Assembly: GCF_000292915.1 (NCBI RefSeq)
Contig: NC_018514.1
Coordinates: 930,001 to 994,000 of the forward strand
Direction of reading: 5' to 3'
DNA: 64,000 bases
From: Burkholderia cepacia GG4
GTDB taxonomy: Bacteria > Pseudomonadota > Gammaproteobacteria > Burkholderiales > Burkholderiaceae
The position numbers were made by a program, and so were the translations under genes. This document shows, in pieces, positions 1-7,866 of this stretch; position 1 is the first letter of the stretch, and each line of letters starts with the position of its first letter. The notes beneath the pieces were generated by a model. The model saw nothing but the letters and a program-made list of their open reading frames with translations. It searched no databases and was not told the DNA's origin.

Positions 1-1
1 G

Positions 2-1351
2 AGTGACGGTGCCACTCTGGACTTCGAATATTCGTCGCGAAAGGCCAAAGAGGTTGCCGTGCAGATTGCGCAGGATGATGAACTGGTCGCACGTGCAGTT
101 CGCGAAATTGCGCCTCAGAAGCTCAACAATTCCCACCCCTTTGGCTACGAGCTGGCGAGAAATCTCGCTGATCCGCTGGCGACCTTCAGGCTTGCTGTCG
201 GGGTGGTTAGCGCCTCCGCGAATCTGGAGGGGCTAGGATTTCTTCGGGGCATGCTCGGCGGTATCGACGATCGCGACAGTGGCGTTGCTGACGAGTGCGT
301 GCGACTGGCGCTCCAGTGCGACGCGCTAAAACGCGGAGCCATCAATATCTACACAGCCGTGAAAATCTCGGCGGAGCGGCTCAAGGAAATCGTCGAGAGA
401 GTCGAGGCAGGGACCCTGGCCGCGGCTGAGTGTGTCTATCTATCATATGGCCAAGGACTAGCGCATTTGAACGCCAATCAGATCCTCCCGTTAGTCGACG
501 AACTTGCGAACAACCACAAAGGGGAAGGCATCTGGTCTGCCCTTGAAATCATCACGATGTACCAGCATGGTCGGACTGTTTTCGATCAGGACCTAGTTGA
601 ACGCTCGAAAAGCATTCTCGTATCATCGACGCTAGTGGGGGAAGTCAGGCGCGGCAACCGGGACGGCTACCTTTTCGAAAACATGGCCAGGCTACTTTAC
701 GAACATGCTGCACTTGACGACCGTTTCGCGGCGAAGTTGGGCGAGCAGTTCGTGCGTCTCTGCGTACTCAGCAAGTATGATGCATTTGATGCGCTTGATG
801 ATGCGGTCCGGAAGGTCGTCAAACTCCTAGTCACGGAACGGCCGCTCGAGTTGTGGGAAATGGTTGCGCGATTTGTGGAGCGCGCCACCCCGACTGAGCG
901 ATCCCGCCTGACTCGGCTCGTCGGCCAGTCAAGCAGAGGGTTTAGGCGCCAAGGTGATAGCGAGAACGGCGCAGGCCCCTTGTACGGCATTCCAGAGTCA
1001 GAGTGTTTCGCATGGGCGGATGCCGATGCGCCAAACCGCTCGCCATTTCTTTGCGAGTTCTATCCGCTCTTTGACAAAGATGATACTGGAAATATGATGT
1101 GGCACCCCGCCATGGAAAGACTTGCGGCCAGGTACGGCGAGCATGCGGCGTTTCGTGATGCGCTCGCCAGCCGACTCCATATTGGCGCCTGGTCGGGTTC
1201 ATTGATCCCTTATCTAGAGGCCTACTTCGTTCCTCTCGAGACCTGGTACCGCCATCCAGTTTCCCAACTTGCCCAGTGGGCGAAGGAAACGCGCCGCACG
1301 CTCGACGTGCGCATCGCGTCAGCCAAGCGGATTGAAGGGGAAGATGCTTGA
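2..1351 (+). CDS. C-terminal part of a large alpha-helical protein (5' end outside window)
   Basis: The reading frame is open from the first bases of the window, so the gene starts further left and at least 450 residues of its C-terminus are seen. The visible part is almost entirely predicted helix, with repeated short amphipathic segments rich in Leu, Glu and Arg, and no catalytic motif. Large proteins with a helical-repeat C-terminus next to a nuclease gene in a prophage are often STAND-type NTPase defence proteins, but the NTPase part would be outside this window, so that is only inference. It is followed after 166 bp by the nuclease-like gene at 1518 on the same strand. Confidence 0.6.
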   Translation, partial: SDGATLDFEYSSRKAKEVAVQIAQDDELVARAVREIAPQKLNNSHPFGYELARNLADPLATFRLAVGVVSASANLEGLGFLRGMLGGIDDRDSGVADECVRLALQCDALKRGAINIYTAVKISAERLKEIVERVEAGTLAAAECVYLSYGQGLAHLNANQILPLVDELANNHKGEGIWSALEIITMYQHGRTVFDQDLVERSKSILVSSTLVGEVRRGNRDGYLFENMARLLYEHAALDDRFAAKLGEQFVRLCVLSKYDAFDALDDAVRKVVKLLVTERPLELWEMVARFVERATPTERSRLTRLVGQSSRGFRRQGDSENGAGPLYGIPESECFAWADADAPNRSPFLCEFYPLFDKDDTGNMMWHPAMERLAARYGEHAAFRDALASRLHIGAWSGSLIPYLEAYFVPLETWYRHPVSQLAQWAKETRRTLDVRIASAKRIEGEDA

Positions 1352-1517
1352 TGGAGCGAAGTTTGATTAGCCGGCGTTTGCACGACGGAGAACAGAGCAG
1401 AGGCGACCGGCCGAACAACAGCTTGACAGTCCGATACAGCGGCACAGTTTGGTGACATAGACTCGCCCGGTGCCCATGCTTTAAGACCTCGCACAAGCGA
1501 TCCTGGAGGGAATAGCA

Positions 1518-2666
1518 GTGAAATACGACAAGGCCGTCATTGCGGGAATCGCAGGAATCGATAACTGGCAAGCATTCGAAGAATTCGTTAAAGACCTGTA
1601 CGCACAGAATGACAGCGCCGTAGATGTGGTCCGAAGCTACAAGGCTCAAGGAGCGTCCGGGCGCAATCGAGAGGTTGACGTTCTAGTCACCTTCGGGTTT
1701 AAGCCTCACATCCTCTCGCTTGGTGTGGAATGTAAATACTGGTCGAACAAGGTTAATGGCGACATTATCGATGTTGCAGCAGCAAAACGTGACGATCTCA
1801 GTCTCGACAAGTACGCTGTCATTACAACCGTTGGCTTTGAGGCCGGCGCCGAACTTTACGCAAAAAGCAAGGGCATAGATCTGTTTCTCATCCGACCCTC
1901 CATGGATGATGACTTTGGCTACACCGGACGAGTGATCAAAGTCAGAATTTTTATGCACGGTTCGAGGCCAGTTGATATCAGGTTGAATGCAACGATTGTG
2001 TGTGAACCTGGTCTTGAAAAAATTGCGGCGGATCTGCTTGCGGCGAAATTGTCCGATGTCGGAGCTCCTGACAGCGCTGACGATTTTGATCCGGAACTAA
2101 ATTTGTATCGCTACTCGCGAATAGAACATGGGAATGGAGTCGTTACTTTCGAGAGAGGAGAGCATGCAAATAATCTCTTGAAACTGCTCTTGGATACTTG
2201 GCGTACACAGGATGGAAATTTCTGGGACGGGAAGCCTTCCAGCATACGGCAGAAGATCATTTTCAAGAGTCCGACAGCTTTATTTTTTCTCAATAGAACG
2301 GTCGTAATGATCAACGAGATCGATTTCCAAATGCAATATTTGCGAATCGAAAGTGAATTGGAAATAAATCGGGGCGAAAAATATCCGCTGGTGCTGGAGA
2401 ATGTCATAGCAAACGCTATTACACCATTGAGTGCAAAACATACCGCAAACGAAATTAAGTTTTCCATGGGTGATCCAACACCGAAGATCGCAGTCGATCT
2501 TTCGAAAAAACCTGACGATGCTATTGGTCGCGAAGGCGTGGCGATTACGTTGCGGCTGACGAATCCTATGGGAATTTCGAGTGAAGATCCCAAGGCGCGG
2601 ATTTTCGAATTGGTCGGTCACGAAGAAGGCGTGACTTGGCGTCCCTTGCATCCGCCCCACCCGTAG
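1518..2666 (+). CDS. Restriction endonuclease-like protein (Mrr/PD-(D/E)XK type)
   Basis: 382 residues. Start chosen at GTG 1518 because GGAGGG lies 7 nt upstream. The N-terminal 110 residues carry a PD-(D/E)XK nuclease pattern: an acidic residue in REVDVLV (about residue 54) and then VECKYW (about residues 72-77), the Asp...Glu-x-Lys arrangement of Mrr-like nucleases. The remaining 250 residues show no domain I recognise and may be the target- or partner-recognition part. GC is clearly lower than in the phage structural genes. It directly follows a large helical protein, so the two may form one two-gene defence operon. Nuclease fold is likely; role in phage restriction is inferred. Confidence 0.6.
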   Translation: MKYDKAVIAGIAGIDNWQAFEEFVKDLYAQNDSAVDVVRSYKAQGASGRNREVDVLVTFGFKPHILSLGVECKYWSNKVNGDIIDVAAAKRDDLSLDKYAVITTVGFEAGAELYAKSKGIDLFLIRPSMDDDFGYTGRVIKVRIFMHGSRPVDIRLNATIVCEPGLEKIAADLLAAKLSDVGAPDSADDFDPELNLYRYSRIEHGNGVVTFERGEHANNLLKLLLDTWRTQDGNFWDGKPSSIRQKIIFKSPTALFFLNRTVVMINEIDFQMQYLRIESELEINRGEKYPLVLENVIANAITPLSAKHTANEIKFSMGDPTPKIAVDLSKKPDDAIGREGVAITLRLTNPMGISSEDPKARIFELVGHEEGVTWRPLHPPHP

Positions 2667-2994
2667 GCGTCTCTTGCTTTCGGAAGGAAAGGTAAAATCG
2701 ATGCTGGCGGATCGAGCTCAGCTCTTGCTCAAGTCAGCCCTATTTGTCGTAGGCAGAATTGATTCGACGGCAATGAATTCCAGCTTCTGGCGTCAGTGTG
2801 CGCTTCTTCCTGAGGGGAGATTCGACTGGCGCCAGATAGGAGACAGATCGCCTGCGGACCATGCCTGACGAGAGGCAGCCGTGGTCTGTCGATCTTATGC
2901 ATCCGCCAAAGTTGGTTGAAAGCTCCTCGATTCCTTGGCAAACTACTGTATGTATATACAGTATTGTGAGATTAATGAAATACGAGGGCGGCTG
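2667..2994. other. Intergenic region with LexA box
   Basis: About 330 bp without a convincing gene. A 64-codon open frame at 2674-2868 has no ribosome site and no recognisable sequence. The only clear signal is the LexA box at 2944-2963, listed separately. Confidence 0.5.
2944..2963. promoter_or_regulatory. LexA (SOS) box
   Basis: The palindrome TACTGTATGTATATACAGTA differs at one position from the E. coli LexA consensus (CTGT-N8-ACAG core fully conserved). It sits about 30 bp upstream of the ATG at 2995, so it should repress that gene until DNA damage. Confidence 0.85.
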
Positions 2995-3321
2995 ATGAGG
3001 GAAGAAGCAACACCGCACCTTCGGTGCAAACCGGGGGATCTGGCAAGGGTGATCCATTCGATCAATCCTGCATTGATCGATGAGATCGTCGTCGTCGAAG
3101 GGTGGAGGGAGGAACATGGCCGCTGGGCCGTTTGCCTTCTGGGAAGGGCGGTGCTCGGTGTTACGTTATCGGCCCGAGAGCCGATCATCACATCTCGGTA
3201 TGGATTTCGAGATTCATCTCTTGAGCCGCTGCCGCCGGAGATTGCTGTGCCGTGCGGAAAGGCGGTTAGTCACCCGCGCCGAGATTGTCCGATGCGCGGA
3301 GCATCCGAAGTATCAGCTTGA
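2995..3321 (+). CDS. Small LexA-boxed phage protein, candidate antirepressor
   Basis: 108 residues from ATG 2995 (GAGGG about 8 nt upstream; an earlier TTG at 2935 would place the LexA box inside the gene and is rejected). The segment LRCKPGDLARVIHSINPA resembles a family of small Burkholderia phage proteins of unknown role. Its 3' end overlaps the 3' end of the convergent repressor gene by 56 bp. Position beside the repressor and control by a LexA box recall Tum of coliphage 186, an SOS-induced antirepressor; there is no sequence similarity I can point to, so the role is inference. Confidence 0.55.
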   Translation: MREEATPHLRCKPGDLARVIHSINPALIDEIVVVEGWREEHGRWAVCLLGRAVLGVTLSAREPIITSRYGFRDSSLEPLPPEIAVPCGKAVSHPRRDCPMRGASEVSA

Positions 3322-3646
3322 ATGTGGTTTCTGGTTCGCCAGCTTGATCGGCCTTTATGATGGCGTCGATCACTGCTCGGGCTGATTCGCTCGCGCTCGT
3401 GATCGCGTCATCGTAGGTCGTACAGGCCTCTGAATTTGCTGCTGGCTCGCCTCGTCCTTCGGCAAGCCATAGAGCGTTGACTCCCAGAACAGCTGCGATC
3501 TGCGGGAGGCGTCGGGCGCTATTGCGAGTTCCAGCCTCCAAGTTACCTATGGTCGACTGGGATACGCCGGCTTTCTTGCCAAGCTCTTCTTGGGACAAGT
3601 CTGCCTTCTGGCGCGCCCACTTCAGTCTGTCGGCTAATGTGTACAT
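3266..3646 (-). CDS. XRE-family phage repressor (CI-like, no peptidase domain)
   Basis: 126 residues starting at ATG 3646. Residues 1-60 are a classic XRE helix-turn-helix (LKWARQKADLSQEELGKKAG, then VSQSTIGNLEAG). The C-terminal 60 residues are a short helical tail, probably for dimerisation; there is no S24/LexA-type autocleavage domain. It is divergent from the Cro-like gene at 3718, the standard lambdoid immunity layout, and would maintain lysogeny by binding the operator region 3647-3717. Because it cannot self-cleave, induction must come from another protein, which gives the LexA-boxed gene at 2995 extra interest. Confidence 0.85.
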   Translation of the reverse strand: MYTLADRLKWARQKADLSQEELGKKAGVSQSTIGNLEAGTRNSARRLPQIAAVLGVNALWLAEGRGEPAANSEACTTYDDAITSASESARAVIDAIIKADQAGEPETTFKLILRMLRASDNLGAGD

Positions 3647-3675
3647 ATCACAATCGTAATAGGTAGTGCCATTCG

Positions 3676-3703
3676 ATTTGTGTTGACGCAATCAAACACA
3701 AAT
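3676..3703. promoter_or_regulatory. Immunity operator palindrome
   Basis: Perfect 9-bp arms ATTTGTGTT and AACACAAAT separated by 10 bp lie between the divergent repressor and cro genes and overlap the predicted -35 element of the cro promoter. Half-site-like ATCAC/GTGAT sequences flank it at about 3648 and 3704. Likely the repressor/Cro operator. Confidence 0.6.
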
Positions 3704-3711
3704 GTGATACT
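3683..3711 (+). promoter_or_regulatory. Predicted cro promoter giving a leaderless mRNA
   Basis: TTGACG (3683-3688), 17-bp spacer, GATACT (3706-3711). Transcription would start at about 3718, which is the A of the cro ATG, and no ribosome-binding site precedes that ATG. Confidence 0.5.
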
Positions 3712-3717
3712 CGGCGT

Positions 3718-3924
3718 ATGGATATTCAAATCGCCATCACCGAACTGCTTCGCTCGGGCCTTACCCAGACGCAACTTGCCAGGATGATCCCGTGCTCTCA
3801 ATCGCTCGTTTCGGCACTTCTCAACGGAACGAGGGGGGCGCGTACGTCCCACAAGATCGCAAGCAGAGTGGTGGAGCTTCACGGTTCACATGTGGCGAGC
3901 ATTCGCAAGGCGCAGATCGCATGA
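3718..3924 (+). CDS. Cro-like helix-turn-helix regulator
   Basis: 68 residues. A helix-turn-helix is visible at about residues 14-45 (LTQTQLARMIPCSQSLVSAL). It is divergent from the repressor across a 71-bp operator region, so it is most likely the early lytic regulator that competes with the repressor. The ATG lacks a Shine-Dalgarno sequence and coincides with the expected transcription start, suggesting leaderless translation. Its stop overlaps the ATG of the next small frame as ATGA. Confidence 0.75.
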   Translation: MDIQIAITELLRSGLTQTQLARMIPCSQSLVSALLNGTRGARTSHKIASRVVELHGSHVASIRKAQIA

Positions 3925-4070
3925 AGCGCCTGTACGCACGTCTGGTTGTCCGGTTGATCCGGCTGGCGCTTCGCCTCGATTGGGAGGCTGAGCGCGGCCA
4001 CGGAGCTATCGACGTTTCATCGCTTGAATCAGGCGCTTTGCGTGGGGGGAAAGACGCTCCTTCCAAGTGA
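3921..4070 (+). CDS. Small protein translationally coupled to cro
   Basis: 49 residues, ATG overlapping the cro stop (ATGA). Basic N-terminal half with a hydrophobic run (LVVRLIRLALRLDW). No family recognised. Support is the coupling only; its 3' part overlaps the opposite-strand gene at 4006-4257, and one of the two may not be real. Confidence 0.3.
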   Translation: MKRLYARLVVRLIRLALRLDWEAERGHGAIDVSSLESGALRGGKDAPSK

Positions 4071-4257
4071 GCGGGTCTTCCGCGTTTCGATTGATCGATT
4101 CTCGGGCTTGGACGTTTTGCTCGAACGCCTTCAAGAATGCCTCGGCTTGAGGCTTGGTTTGTAGGCTGAGCGCGGTCAGCAAAGCAATTTCCAGCGTGTC
4201 GACCTTGGCACTCAAGTCCGCCAAGGCGCCGCTCTCGGGAATCAGATTCATGGTCAT
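4006..4257 (-). CDS. Hypothetical early phage protein
   Basis: 83 residues; ATG at 4257 or, two codons in, at 4251. The sequence is protein-like: a helical segment about residues 12-50 rich in Leu and Ala, then a basic C-terminus ending in two Arg. It lies opposite to the early right operon, between the cro and cII positions. Family not recognised. Confidence 0.45.
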   Translation of the reverse strand: MTMNLIPESGALADLSAKVDTLEIALLTALSLQTKPQAEAFLKAFEQNVQARESINRNAEDPLTWKERLSPHAKRLIQAMKRR

Positions 4258-4400
4258 GTGAACCCCGCTGCGTGGTGGTTGAAGAAGTCAGAGGCTTCGA
4301 TTCTCGCATAGCGGTGGTTCGCATCCAGTTGTGATGTACGCAGTTTAGGAAATTCGACCTGCAAGGTCATTCAATCAGTTTTGAACGGAGTTGAGTTGCT

Positions 4401-4700
4401 ATGAACACGATTGAAGTCATCCGGAGACCCAGCATTGAGCGGGCATTCCGGGAGGCGCTGAGCGATCCGCGCAGTCGCGGGCCGGTCGCTGATGCGCTCG
4501 GCTGGGACGATTCGCAGGTAAGCCGATTCCTTTCGGGGAATCTCGGCGTGCCGATCAACAAGATCGACGCGGGACTGAACGCGCTCGAGCTGCGAGTTGT
4601 CTCGCGCGAATACCTCGACGGGTTGTCGACGATGAGCAAGGTGGGGGTGAACTGCCACTGCGCACGAGAAGGATTCGGGGAGTGCGGCGGCCGGTGGTGA
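4401..4700 (+). CDS. CII-like transcriptional activator
   Basis: 99 residues with GGAG upstream of the ATG. The layout matches lambda CII: a short basic N-terminus, then a helix-turn-helix (VADALGWDDSQVSRFLSGN, about residues 30-48) and a short helix after it. Its place after cro and before the replication genes is the cII position. It would activate repressor synthesis during the lysogeny decision. The last 20 residues (two Cys and several Gly) look like non-conserved tail. The small palindrome GACCT-GCA-AGGTC upstream (4356-4368) may be a regulator site. Confidence 0.7.
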   Translation: MNTIEVIRRPSIERAFREALSDPRSRGPVADALGWDDSQVSRFLSGNLGVPINKIDAGLNALELRVVSREYLDGLSTMSKVGVNCHCAREGFGECGGRW

Positions 4701-4782
4701 TGTAGGCGACGGGCCCAGGCAAAAGCGTTTTCGAAGGAGAGTGCTTCTGTTTAGGTTTAGGAATCCTGAGAAATTGAAAATT

Positions 4783-4956
4783 ATGGAAACCAAGCAGATC
4801 AACGAATCGCCCGATACGCAGGCGCGTAAGCCGGCGATCGCGGAAGAAGTTCAGCGCATCGTTCGCGATGCCAGCCAGCACCCGACATATCCGCGCAAGT
4901 GTCTGTCGTGCGGGGCGTCCGAATCCCTCGACGGCTCCGTGCCGTGCGGCCACTGA
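4783..4956 (+). CDS. Small zinc-ribbon-like phage protein
   Basis: 57 residues from ATG 4783. Ends in CLSCGASESLDGSVPCGH, a Cys-x2-Cys ... Cys-x-His pattern compatible with one zinc site. It lies in the early operon between cII and the next small gene, whose ATG follows one base after its stop. No function known. Confidence 0.5.
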   Translation: METKQINESPDTQARKPAIAEEVQRIVRDASQHPTYPRKCLSCGASESLDGSVPCGH

Positions 4957-4957
4957 G

Positions 4958-5254
4958 ATGGCCCGCTTCCATTGCCGCTGCCGGCAATGCGAGACGCGCC
5001 GGGTGCTGAAGAAGCGCCCGGACGAGTACGTGCGGCAGCCGCAATGCGACGTCTGCGGCCGGCGCGATTTCCGAATCGACTCTTGGATGCAGAAGCGCAA
5101 CACGCGCCTGATGGCGTGCACGTGCGCCGGCTACTGGTTCTGGCATCGGCGCGGTTCGCTGTACTGCTGGCACCGCGCCGACGGCTCAATCCGATCACCA
5201 GGCGATCCCGATTTCGCGGATCGCAATTCGCCGCCCGACGCGCTGGCGGCCTGA
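4958..5254 (+). CDS. Cys-rich small phage protein
   Basis: 98 residues. The N-terminus has CRCRQCETRR and then PQCDVCGRRDFRID, two Cys pairs that suggest a zinc ribbon, followed by an aromatic-rich segment (YWFWHRRGSLYCWH). Early operon, 1 bp after the previous gene and about 20 bp before the ParB-like gene. Probably a nucleic-acid-binding accessory replication protein, but no family is recognised. Confidence 0.55.
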   Translation: MARFHCRCRQCETRRVLKKRPDEYVRQPQCDVCGRRDFRIDSWMQKRNTRLMACTCAGYWFWHRRGSLYCWHRADGSIRSPGDPDFADRNSPPDALAA

Positions 5255-5274
5255 ATCACCTTTCTGGAGGAAAC

Positions 5275-6129
5275 GTGGCAAAAAGCTCCGTTGAAGCATA
5301 TGGCGCGCAGAGCAAGGTAACTGCGCTCGCGATGGACCCGAACGACCTTGAGCTCGTTGTCGACCCGTCGCACCCTTTGTACGACCGGCGCGTCCATCAA
5401 GAGCCGAACCCGAAGACGGTGTTGAACTACCGCACGATCGGGGTGCGTAAGCCGGTGCTGTTCTACAAGGATCCGGAGACCGGCAAGAACCTGGTCATCG
5501 ACGGCCGCACGCGGGTGATCAATGCCCGCGAGCTCAATCGGCAGTTGATCGCCGCCGGCGAGCCGCCGATCACAATCCCGGCCATCCCGCAGAAGGTTAT
5601 CAACGACGGCGGTAAGTCGTTCTCTGCCGTGATGGTTAGCACGAACGAGATCCGCAAAGAGGATTCGCCGATCAACCGCGCCGAGAAGATGGCGCGCATG
5701 CTCGATGTCGGCCACACGGAAGAAACCGTCGGAACCATGTTCGGCGTCGAGGTGCCGACGGTCCGCCAGCAGTTGAAGTTGCTCGATTGCACGGCTGCCG
5801 TCCGTGACGCGCTCGAGGCTGACCAGATCACCGTCTCGAACGCGCTGAAGCTCGCGAAGCTGACGCCGGATCAGCAGCGCCAGAAGGTGCAGGCCGTCAT
5901 CGCAGCGGCTGACGGCAAGGAAGGGCATGCGAAGTCGCGGGCACAGAAGGCTGTGCTGGCCGGCGACGCGGCCCCGCGCATGCGCACCCGCAAGCAGATC
6001 GCCGCCGAGCTCGAGAAGGCGACAGGTGAGCGTGCCGACGTGCTGCGGTGGGTTCTCGGGATCGACGCTGCGGCGCCGGCTACCGAGCCTGCGGATCCTC
6101 GGCAAATGTCGATCGACGGGGCTGCATGA
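5275..6129 (+). CDS. ParB/sulfiredoxin-fold phage protein
   Basis: 284 residues from GTG 5275, with GGAGG just upstream. Residues about 30-120 form a ParB-N-like domain: VRKPVLFY then LVIDGRTRVINAREL, the phosphate-binding signature of this NTP-dependent family. Residues about 135-200 contain a helix-turn-helix (HTEETVGTMFGVEVPTVRQQ). Such proteins occur in the replication blocks of Burkholderia and Pseudomonas phages and may serve partition or replication control; they are not proof of plasmid-like lysogeny. Its stop overlaps the initiator ATG (ATGA), so the two are coupled. Confidence 0.75.
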   Translation: MAKSSVEAYGAQSKVTALAMDPNDLELVVDPSHPLYDRRVHQEPNPKTVLNYRTIGVRKPVLFYKDPETGKNLVIDGRTRVINARELNRQLIAAGEPPITIPAIPQKVINDGGKSFSAVMVSTNEIRKEDSPINRAEKMARMLDVGHTEETVGTMFGVEVPTVRQQLKLLDCTAAVRDALEADQITVSNALKLAKLTPDQQRQKVQAVIAAADGKEGHAKSRAQKAVLAGDAAPRMRTRKQIAAELEKATGERADVLRWVLGIDAAAPATEPADPRQMSIDGAA

Positions 6130-7133
6130 GCATCAAGGTCCAAACAATGGTGTGGGATCGGTATCCGGGCGAGGACCACGAACTGTTGCTCGCCTTGAAG
6201 CTGGCCGACTTCTGCGACGACAACGGGGAGCACATCTTCCCGAGCATCGAAAGGCTCGCGGAAAAGACGCGCCGCTCGGTGCGTGCCGTGCAGTACCAGC
6301 TCAAGAGCATGGTGGAACGCGGCTGGTTGATTCTGGTTGCCAACGCGGGCGGCGGTCGTGGTCGCGCCTGCGAGTACCGCATCAATCCCGACTGGATAAA
6401 CGGTGCAGAGATTGCACCCATTTCCGCTGGCTCAAAGGGTGCAACGGATGCACCCATAGGAAAGGGTGCAACGAGCAGCAAAAAGGGTGCAACGAACGAC
6501 GGAAAGGGTGCAATGGGTTTCGCAAAAGGGTGCAATGGGTTGCACCCGATTCACCATGAACCACCACAGGAACCGTCAGAGAACCACCAAGGCGCACGAC
6601 GTGCGCTGAAAGTTGCGGCTCACGGCGAGCTGCAGGCGATGGAACTCCCGGATTGGCTCGCGTTCGAGGATTGGGACATGTGGTGCGAACACCGCGAGGC
6701 GAAGCACAAGGACGCACCGTGGACGCGACCGGCGGCCGTGGTTTCCCTCCGCAAACTGACGAAGCTGCGTTCGCTGGGGCAAGACCCGAAGGCATGTATC
6801 GAAGAAGCCGTGCTGCGTGGCTGGACGGGGTTGTTTCTGTTGAAGGGCGACGTCGCCGCTGCTTCGTCAGGAGCCGATACCTCCGTCGCCCCGGACTGGT
6901 GGAAGACTGCACCGGGTATTCGTAAGCACGGCAAGCAGCTTGGTGTCGAGGAAAAACCGAATCAGGTCTTCGAGCAGTACAAGGCGCGGGTGTTCAAGGC
7001 AGCCGGACCAGGCGAGTGGATGGAAGACATGCTGAGTACGGTGAGCCGCGAAAGCGAAGAGCGCTACGAAGCTCTGTACGCGTTTTTCAATGACATTCCG
7101 CGCGATCAGAGCGCGCAGCAGGCAGCGGAATGA
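6126..7133 (+). CDS. Replication initiator (lambda O-like, winged helix)
   Basis: 335 residues. Residues about 15-95 form a winged-helix domain (FPSIERLAEKTRRSVRAVQY, then KSMVERGWLILVANAGGGRG), as in phage replication initiators of the O/HTH-36 type. The linker at about residues 100-140 repeats the peptide KGA(T/M) because the DNA there consists of iterons. The C-terminal part (from about residue 165) probably contacts the host helicase system. As in lambda O, the origin appears to lie inside the initiator gene. It is coupled at both ends by ATGA overlaps. Confidence 0.75.
   Translation: MSIKVQTMVWDRYPGEDHELLLALKLADFCDDNGEHIFPSIERLAEKTRRSVRAVQYQLKSMVERGWLILVANAGGGRGRACEYRINPDWINGAEIAPISAGSKGATDAPIGKGATSSKKGATNDGKGAMGFAKGCNGLHPIHHEPPQEPSENHQGARRALKVAAHGELQAMELPDWLAFEDWDMWCEHREAKHKDAPWTRPAAVVSLRKLTKLRSLGQDPKACIEEAVLRGWTGLFLLKGDVAAASSGADTSVAPDWWKTAPGIRKHGKQLGVEEKPNQVFEQYKARVFKAAGPGEWMEDMLSTVSRESEERYEALYAFFNDIPRDQSAQQAAE
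6412..6547. repeat. Iteron cluster, probable replication origin
   Basis: Five direct copies of AAAGGGTGCAA begin at 6434, 6461, 6482, 6503 and 6525 (spacing 27, 21, 21, 22 bp, two helical turns). Inverted copies of the core (TTGCACCC or TGCACCC) lie at 6412, 6449 and 6540, bracketing the array. The array is inside the initiator gene. Confidence 0.8.
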
Positions 7134-7306
7134 CGGCCGGCGAGTGTCGCGAGCGGTTCATGGCCGCAGTGCTGGACGCTCGGGCTGGCAGGAACAGCAA
7201 GGCGCACGCGCTCATCACGTCAGTGCGCGAACGCTTTGGGGACACGGCAGCCGAGACAGCACGCCGTGAGTTAAGGAATTACGTGGATAGCGACAGGAAG
7301 GCATGA
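7130..7306 (+). CDS. Small coupled early phage protein
   Basis: 58 residues, supported by ATGA overlaps with both the initiator gene before it and the DUF1064 gene after it. Charged and helical, with many Arg and Ala. No family recognised. Confidence 0.6.
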   Translation: MTAGECRERFMAAVLDARAGRNSKAHALITSVRERFGDTAAETARRELRNYVDSDRKA

Positions 7307-7866
7307 CGAAACGAACCACTTGGCCGATGCGCGTTGATGCGGGTACGACGAAGGTCGGCACAGCGCGCGTGCGCGACGACTCGCGTTCGAAGATGACCGC
7401 GGCGCAGAAGGCCGTTTTTGACGCGACGGGGAACCGACCGCAGGTCGACGCCGGTTTCGACGACATCAGTGACGGAATCGGTACCGCGTCGGTGGCAACG
7501 CCGGCTTATCGCCAGTCTGACGCCAAGACTCGCATGCAAGCACTTGGACGCCTGAAGGCCGGCGAGATGAACAAGACCGAGCAGCGCTACGCGAATCATC
7601 TCGAGGCCCGGAAGCAGGCCGGTGAGATCGTCTGGTACCGATTCGAGGGCATTAAATTCCGGCTCGCCGACAACACGTTCTACACGCCGGACTTCGCCGT
7701 AATGCTCGCGAGCGGCCAGCTCGAAGCTCACGAGGTGAAAGGCCACTGGCAAGACGACGCGCGAGTGAAGGTGAAGGTCGCTGCGGATCAGTACCCGGTG
7801 CGGTTCATCGCAGTGACGGCCGGTCGTGCAAAGGACGGCGGCGGTTGGCAAACGGAGGAATTTTGA
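7303..7866 (+). CDS. DUF1064 PD-(D/E)XK nuclease, probable Holliday-junction type
   Basis: 187 residues. The C-terminal half has the DUF1064 layout: NKTEQRYANHLEARKQAGEI (about residues 88-107), a Phe-rich strand, then FYTPDFAV and EAHEVKGHW, giving the Asp ... Glu-x-Lys metal site. Phage proteins of this kind are thought to process recombination or replication junctions. The N-terminal 60 residues are low-complexity. Overlaps its neighbours by ATGA and TGATG junctions. Confidence 0.7.
   Translation: MTKRTTWPMRVDAGTTKVGTARVRDDSRSKMTAAQKAVFDATGNRPQVDAGFDDISDGIGTASVATPAYRQSDAKTRMQALGRLKAGEMNKTEQRYANHLEARKQAGEIVWYRFEGIKFRLADNTFYTPDFAVMLASGQLEAHEVKGHWQDDARVKVKVAADQYPVRFIAVTAGRAKDGGGWQTEEF

Noticed and set aside
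942..1649. Long minus-strand frame (235 codons) opposite the left-edge gene
   Set aside because: It crosses two plus-strand genes, has no ribosome site and is rich in Arg, Cys and Pro in a way typical of antisense frames in GC-rich DNA.
2674..2868. 64-codon plus-strand frame after the nuclease gene
   Set aside because: No ribosome site, no protein-like pattern, and it lies in the regulatory gap with the LexA box.
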